In this document: positions 59,988-64,000 of the stretch, in pieces | Layout of the letters: each line of letters starts with the position of its first letter | Numbering within the stretch: position 1 is the stretch's first letter | Assembly (NCBI GenBank): GCA_016290905.1 | Contig: JAEEVO010000002.1 | Span: 1 to 64,000, forward strand | Reading direction: 5' to 3' | From: Lachnospiraceae bacterium | GTDB taxonomy: Bacteria > Bacillota > Clostridia > Lachnospirales > Lachnospiraceae | Length of the DNA: 64,000 bases | The notes under the pieces: model-generated | Databases searched by the model: none | Seen by the model: only the letters and a program-made list of their open reading frames with translations | What the model was told of the DNA's origin: nothing | Translations under genes and position numbers: made by a program

Positions 59988-62078
59988 ATGAGTACAGAGA
60001 AAGGTAACTTATCAATTAATTCGGAAAATATATTCCCGATAATCAAGAAATGGCTGTATTCCGACCATGACATTTTCTACAGAGAGCTTATTTCCAACGG
60101 CTCGGATGCTATCACAAAGCTTAAGAAGCTCTCCATGATAGGTGAGTTTGAGGAGCCCGAAGGAAACGAGTATAAGATCGAGGTAAGGGTAAACCAGGAA
60201 GAGAAGACCATTAAGGTTATCGATAACGGTATCGGTATGACAGCAGACGAAGTCAAGGAATACATCAATCAGATCGCGTTCTCCGGCGCTGCCGATTTCC
60301 TTGAGAAATATAAGGATAAGGCAAACGAGGATCAGATCATCGGTCATTTCGGACTCGGTTTCTATTCGGCATTCATGGTAGCTCACAAGGTTACTATCGA
60401 TACGCTTTCATATAAGAAAGACGCAAAGCCCGTTCACTGGGTATCCGAGGAGGGCATGGAGTTTGAGATGTCCGAGGGTACAAGAAGTGAGCGCGGTACC
60501 GAGATCACCCTTTACTTAAATGAGGACAGCTATGAGTTCTCCAATGAGTACAGAGCTAAAGAAGTACTTGACAAGTACTGCTCTTTCATGCCTGTTCCGA
60601 TCTATTTCGTAAATGAGAACGCAAAGCCCGAAGAGAAGAAGGAAGAGGACAAGAAGGACGAGACCAAGGAAGGCGAGGCAGAGGAGAAGAAGGGACCTAA
60701 GCCCATCAACGAGACTGCGCCTTTATGGACAAAGCATCCCAATGACTGTACAGAGGAAGAGTATAAGACCTTCTACCGCAGCGTATTCCATGATTACAAG
60801 GAGCCTCTGTTCTGGATACATCTGAATATGGATTATCCTTTCAACTTAAAAGGAATCCTCTATTTCCCGAAGCTGAATCTCGAATATGATAAGCTTGAGG
60901 GAGTTATAAAGCTTTACAGCAATCAGGTATTTATAGCTGACAACATCAAAGAAGTCATTCCTGAGTTCCTGATGCTGTTAAAGGGCGTTATCGACTGCCC
61001 CGACCTTCCGCTTAATGTTTCAAGGTCGGCGCTGCAGAATGACGGCTTTGTAAAGAAGATTTCCGATTACATTACAAAGAAGGTAGCTGACAAGCTTACC
61101 GGCATGTTCAATGTTGACCGTGAGAATTACGAGAAGTACTGGGATGATATCTCACCCTTCATCAAGTACGGCTGCCTGAAGGATAACAAGTTCAAGGACA
61201 AGGTAAAGGATACGATGCTGTTCAAGGATCTGAACGGAAAGTACCTCACCTTACAGGAATACCTTGACGCAGCCTATAAGAAGGACGATGAGGAAAAGAA
61301 GGACGGCGAGGCTGAAAGCAGCGAGTATTATGATAAGGCCGAAGAAAAAGCCGATGAAAATAAGGAAGAAAGCAAGGATGCACCTGAAAAGGTATCCGGC
61401 GAAGTAGTCGGTGAAGACGGCGAAACCGCAGAAGAAACAGAAGAGAAAGAGCCTGAGAAGCAGAAGGTTTATTATGTAACCGACGAGAAACAGCAGAGCC
61501 AGTACATAAAGATGTTTAAGGATGAGGGCATGAACGCAGTACTTCTCACACATAACATCGACAATCCTTTCATATCACAGCTCGAAGCAGACAATGATAA
61601 GATAGCATTCTTAAGAGTTGACGCTGACCTTACCGATTCCTTAAAGGCAGATGTCGACAAGAAGGAGCAGAAGACCATAGATAAGGAGCAGAAGGCTCTT
61701 GAAAAACTCTTCAGGGATGTGCTTAAGAACGATAAGCTTGAAGTAAAGGTACAGAAGCTCAAGAACGAGAAGGTTTCATCCGTTATCACTCTTTCGGAGG
61801 AGAACCGCCGTATGAACGATATGATGAAGATGTACGGCATGGGCGGCATGGATACGGATATCTACGGCGGACAGGTAACGCTTACGCTTAATTCCGAGAA
61901 CGAGCTTGTTAAGTATATTTACGATAACAAGAAGGGTAAGAATACAGAGCTTATAGTACATCAGCTTTACGACCTTGCGATGCTGAGCCATAAGCCGCTT
62001 GCTCCCGAAGCAATGACGGAGTTCATAGAGAGAAGCAACGAGATCATGAAGATACTCACTGTTGCTAATGAAGAATGA
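59988..62078 (+). CDS. htpG: Molecular chaperone HtpG (Hsp90) with two charged inserts
   Basis: DIFYRELISNGSDAITKL; VIDNGIGMT; GHFGLGFYSAFMVA; DCPDLPLNVSRSALQND. Confidence 0.97.
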   Translation: MSTEKGNLSINSENIFPIIKKWLYSDHDIFYRELISNGSDAITKLKKLSMIGEFEEPEGNEYKIEVRVNQEEKTIKVIDNGIGMTADEVKEYINQIAFSGAADFLEKYKDKANEDQIIGHFGLGFYSAFMVAHKVTIDTLSYKKDAKPVHWVSEEGMEFEMSEGTRSERGTEITLYLNEDSYEFSNEYRAKEVLDKYCSFMPVPIYFVNENAKPEEKKEEDKKDETKEGEAEEKKGPKPINETAPLWTKHPNDCTEEEYKTFYRSVFHDYKEPLFWIHLNMDYPFNLKGILYFPKLNLEYDKLEGVIKLYSNQVFIADNIKEVIPEFLMLLKGVIDCPDLPLNVSRSALQNDGFVKKISDYITKKVADKLTGMFNVDRENYEKYWDDISPFIKYGCLKDNKFKDKVKDTMLFKDLNGKYLTLQEYLDAAYKKDDEEKKDGEAESSEYYDKAEEKADENKEESKDAPEKVSGEVVGEDGETAEETEEKEPEKQKVYYVTDEKQQSQYIKMFKDEGMNAVLLTHNIDNPFISQLEADNDKIAFLRVDADLTDSLKADVDKKEQKTIDKEQKALEKLFRDVLKNDKLEVKVQKLKNEKVSSVITLSEENRRMNDMMKMYGMGGMDTDIYGGQVTLTLNSENELVKYIYDNKKGKNTELIVHQLYDLAMLSHKPLAPEAMTEFIERSNEIMKILTVANEE

Positions 62079-62124
62079 ACTTACGAAAACCGAATCCGTA
62101 ATCGGTAATACAGTATCGTTTAGC

Positions 62125-62152
62125 TGTCATCCTGAGCGTCAGCGAAGGATCT
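62125..62152. repeat. Family C short palindromic repeat, copy 2
   Basis: TGTCATCCTGAGCGTCAGCGAAGGATCT. Confidence 0.75.
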
Positions 62153-62187
62153 GCTAACTTGATAAGATTCGCAACACAGGGGAATGT

Positions 62188-63420
62188 ATGAACAGCAGAG
62201 AAGAACTATTAATGCAGATATGGCGTGATTACTATGACGAGATCCTGGATGTCAGCCTGGACCGTGGGACTTTTGAGAGTCTGATCGATCCGGACACTAC
62301 CAACGCCAGAAAAGGGTTTATTGAAATTGAGATATTGCTTACCGCACAAAAGATGGTGCATCCTGATGACAGGACCGTATTTACTCAGTTTTTCGATAAA
62401 AATGTAATCCTTGAGGGGATGAAGAACGGAACGTTTGTCAGAAAGCTGAATTTCAGGATGCATCGCGGTGACGGAAAATATTTCTGGGTAAAAGTAAAGG
62501 GCATTATGCCGTCTAAGGGAAATGAGGAAGAAAAGAAGTATTTTGTCTGCTTCAGGATCCTGGACAATGCTTCAGATGAGGATATGAGCTACCGAAAGCT
62601 TCTCAGCGTTTCTCTTATGCATGAAAAGGAGATCTCCAGTCAGCTTAAGGGCATCTTTGAGAAATTCGCTTCGGAGATGAAAAGCCCGTTAAACGATATC
62701 GTTGGTTTGGCAGACATAGCGCAGAGCACCGTTTCCGACACGGAGAAAACAAAGGAAAGGCTTAAGCTTATCAATGAGAAGATAACTCAGATAAACGATT
62801 TCATGGAGGAGATGCTTGCGGTTAGCCGCGCGAAGAATGAAGAGATTGCGCTGAGGGATGACGAGAGCTTCTGTGAGCTTGTTGCCAAGACCGGGAAAAA
62901 CATGGTTTTAAGGGATGAGGCCGAAGAGAAAAAAGAGGCGGAAACCGAGGAGGAAAAGATTGGTGAGGCCGAGAAGACCCTGCAGAAAATAGGTGTGGGA
63001 GCCACACCCACTACGGCGGATCCCGAAGACTTTGACTTTACCGGTAAAAACCTGCTTGTTGTTCCGGACAGTGAACTGGGCGGAGAGATAATACTCGAAA
63101 TGCTTACCAAGAGAGGTGCCGTCGTAACCATGATCATGAGCGGTAAGGATGCGGTTAAAGATTTCATAGTCAGACCGGTAAATACCTATGATATGGTTCT
63201 GGTGGATATAGGAGTTCAGGATATTGACGGGTATTCCGTAGCACATTGCATAAGGCTTTCCTGTAAAGAAGATGCGGGAACGGTTCCGATATTTGCTCTG
63301 TCCACAAAGGGAGTGGCAGAGTCCATAGTAAATACCAGGGAGAACGGCGTGAACATGATATTCTCAAAACCCGTTGATTACGGTATGCTGTTCTTAAAGA
63401 TGCATGAAGCGATGGCCTGA
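62188..63420 (+). CDS. PAS-like / HisKA-like / receiver-like protein lacking an evident HATPase domain
   Basis: HPDDRTVF...MHRGDGKYFWVKVKG; FASEMKSPLNDIVGLADIA; NLLVVPDSELGG..DMVLVDIGVQDIDGYSVA. Confidence 0.7.
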   Translation: MNSREELLMQIWRDYYDEILDVSLDRGTFESLIDPDTTNARKGFIEIEILLTAQKMVHPDDRTVFTQFFDKNVILEGMKNGTFVRKLNFRMHRGDGKYFWVKVKGIMPSKGNEEEKKYFVCFRILDNASDEDMSYRKLLSVSLMHEKEISSQLKGIFEKFASEMKSPLNDIVGLADIAQSTVSDTEKTKERLKLINEKITQINDFMEEMLAVSRAKNEEIALRDDESFCELVAKTGKNMVLRDEAEEKKEAETEEEKIGEAEKTLQKIGVGATPTTADPEDFDFTGKNLLVVPDSELGGEIILEMLTKRGAVVTMIMSGKDAVKDFIVRPVNTYDMVLVDIGVQDIDGYSVAHCIRLSCKEDAGTVPIFALSTKGVAESIVNTRENGVNMIFSKPVDYGMLFLKMHEAMA

Positions 63421-63428
63421 GAAAAGTG

Positions 63429-63616
63429 AATAAAACTATTCACAGCTGACCCAAATCACTCATAAACCTTGCGGCTGCGCCACAAGACGCCGCTATGCGG
63501 CTTATGTTTACTCGTGATTTTTGTCCGGCTTTCACCGTCAAATCAGCAAAAATGCCTTCATATAAGCAAGCTTATAGAAGGCATATGTTGCAGCTTTGAC
63601 TGCGAATAGTTTTATT
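63429..63616 (-). repeat. Family A structured element, copy A5, with inverted ends
   Basis: AATAAAACTATTCACAG (63429-63445) / CTGCGAATAGTTTTATT (63600-63616); core similar to A1; long hairpin 63537-63600. Confidence 0.85.
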
Positions 63617-63621
63617 AAACA

Positions 63622-63694
<73 letters not shown>

Positions 63695-63816
63695 TAATTG
63701 CGTACTTATTAAATATACAGATTTATACCGGAAATGTCAACAACTTTTTTTAAAAACGCAATATTTATGCTCATTAACGCATATCTATATGTTATGGAAC
63801 GGAAGGAAATTCAGAA

Positions 63817-64000
63817 GTGAAGATTTCATTGGAAAACGACAATAAGTTTATTGAAGAAAGTGACAAGGAGAATGCCAAAAAGACCGCGCTTGACGAAAAT
63901 GCCGATATTTACAGGACAAGAGAACAGAAATCGGCGTCGGATACCTTTAAGGATCTGAAGGGAAAAGCCAAGGTCAGGTATTTCGTGGATTATTATCTTG
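63817..64000 (+). CDS. N-terminus of hypothetical protein, truncated by window end
   Basis: GTG start after GGAAGGA; VKISLENDNKFIEESDKENAKKTALDENADIYRTREQKSASDTFKDLKGKAKVRYFVDYYL. Confidence 0.65.
   Translation, partial: MKISLENDNKFIEESDKENAKKTALDENADIYRTREQKSASDTFKDLKGKAKVRYFVDYYL

Overview
Chromosomal window that looks like a Lachnospiraceae/Butyrivibrio-type Clostridia genome (inferred from gene families and codon style only). It starts inside rpsB, then tsf. Next come: an MCP; a YtrA-like GntR/ABC module; a CUT1 sugar ABC system with YesM/YesN two-component genes; an M24 aminopeptidase; a hybrid histidine kinase; HU; a membrane-anchored GH5 glucanase with CBM2-like domain; pncB; a T-box-controlled pheST operon; a CotH-like lipoprotein; degV; argG; an OYE-like oxidoreductase; a DUF4143 ATPase; topB; HD-GYP; AI-2E permease; glgB; glutamine synthetase III; ABC-F; a GH13 protein with degenerate catalytic motifs; CIRCE-htpG; and tRNA-Thr(CGT). 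I see no CRISPR array, prophage or transposase. The strongest candidate for something undescribed is a dispersed structured non-coding element (family A). It occurs at four loci in 64 kb, each time starting 1-5 nt after the 3' end of a co-oriented gene, with stems that change sequence between copies but keep pairing. A second, unrelated structured leader repeat (family B) precedes three co-directional genes. Other items worth checking: an amber-interrupted ORF behind a consensus promoter, an HtpG with eukaryote-like charged inserts under CIRCE, and an operator-like 22-bp palindrome and iterons in front of the DUF4143 ATPase.
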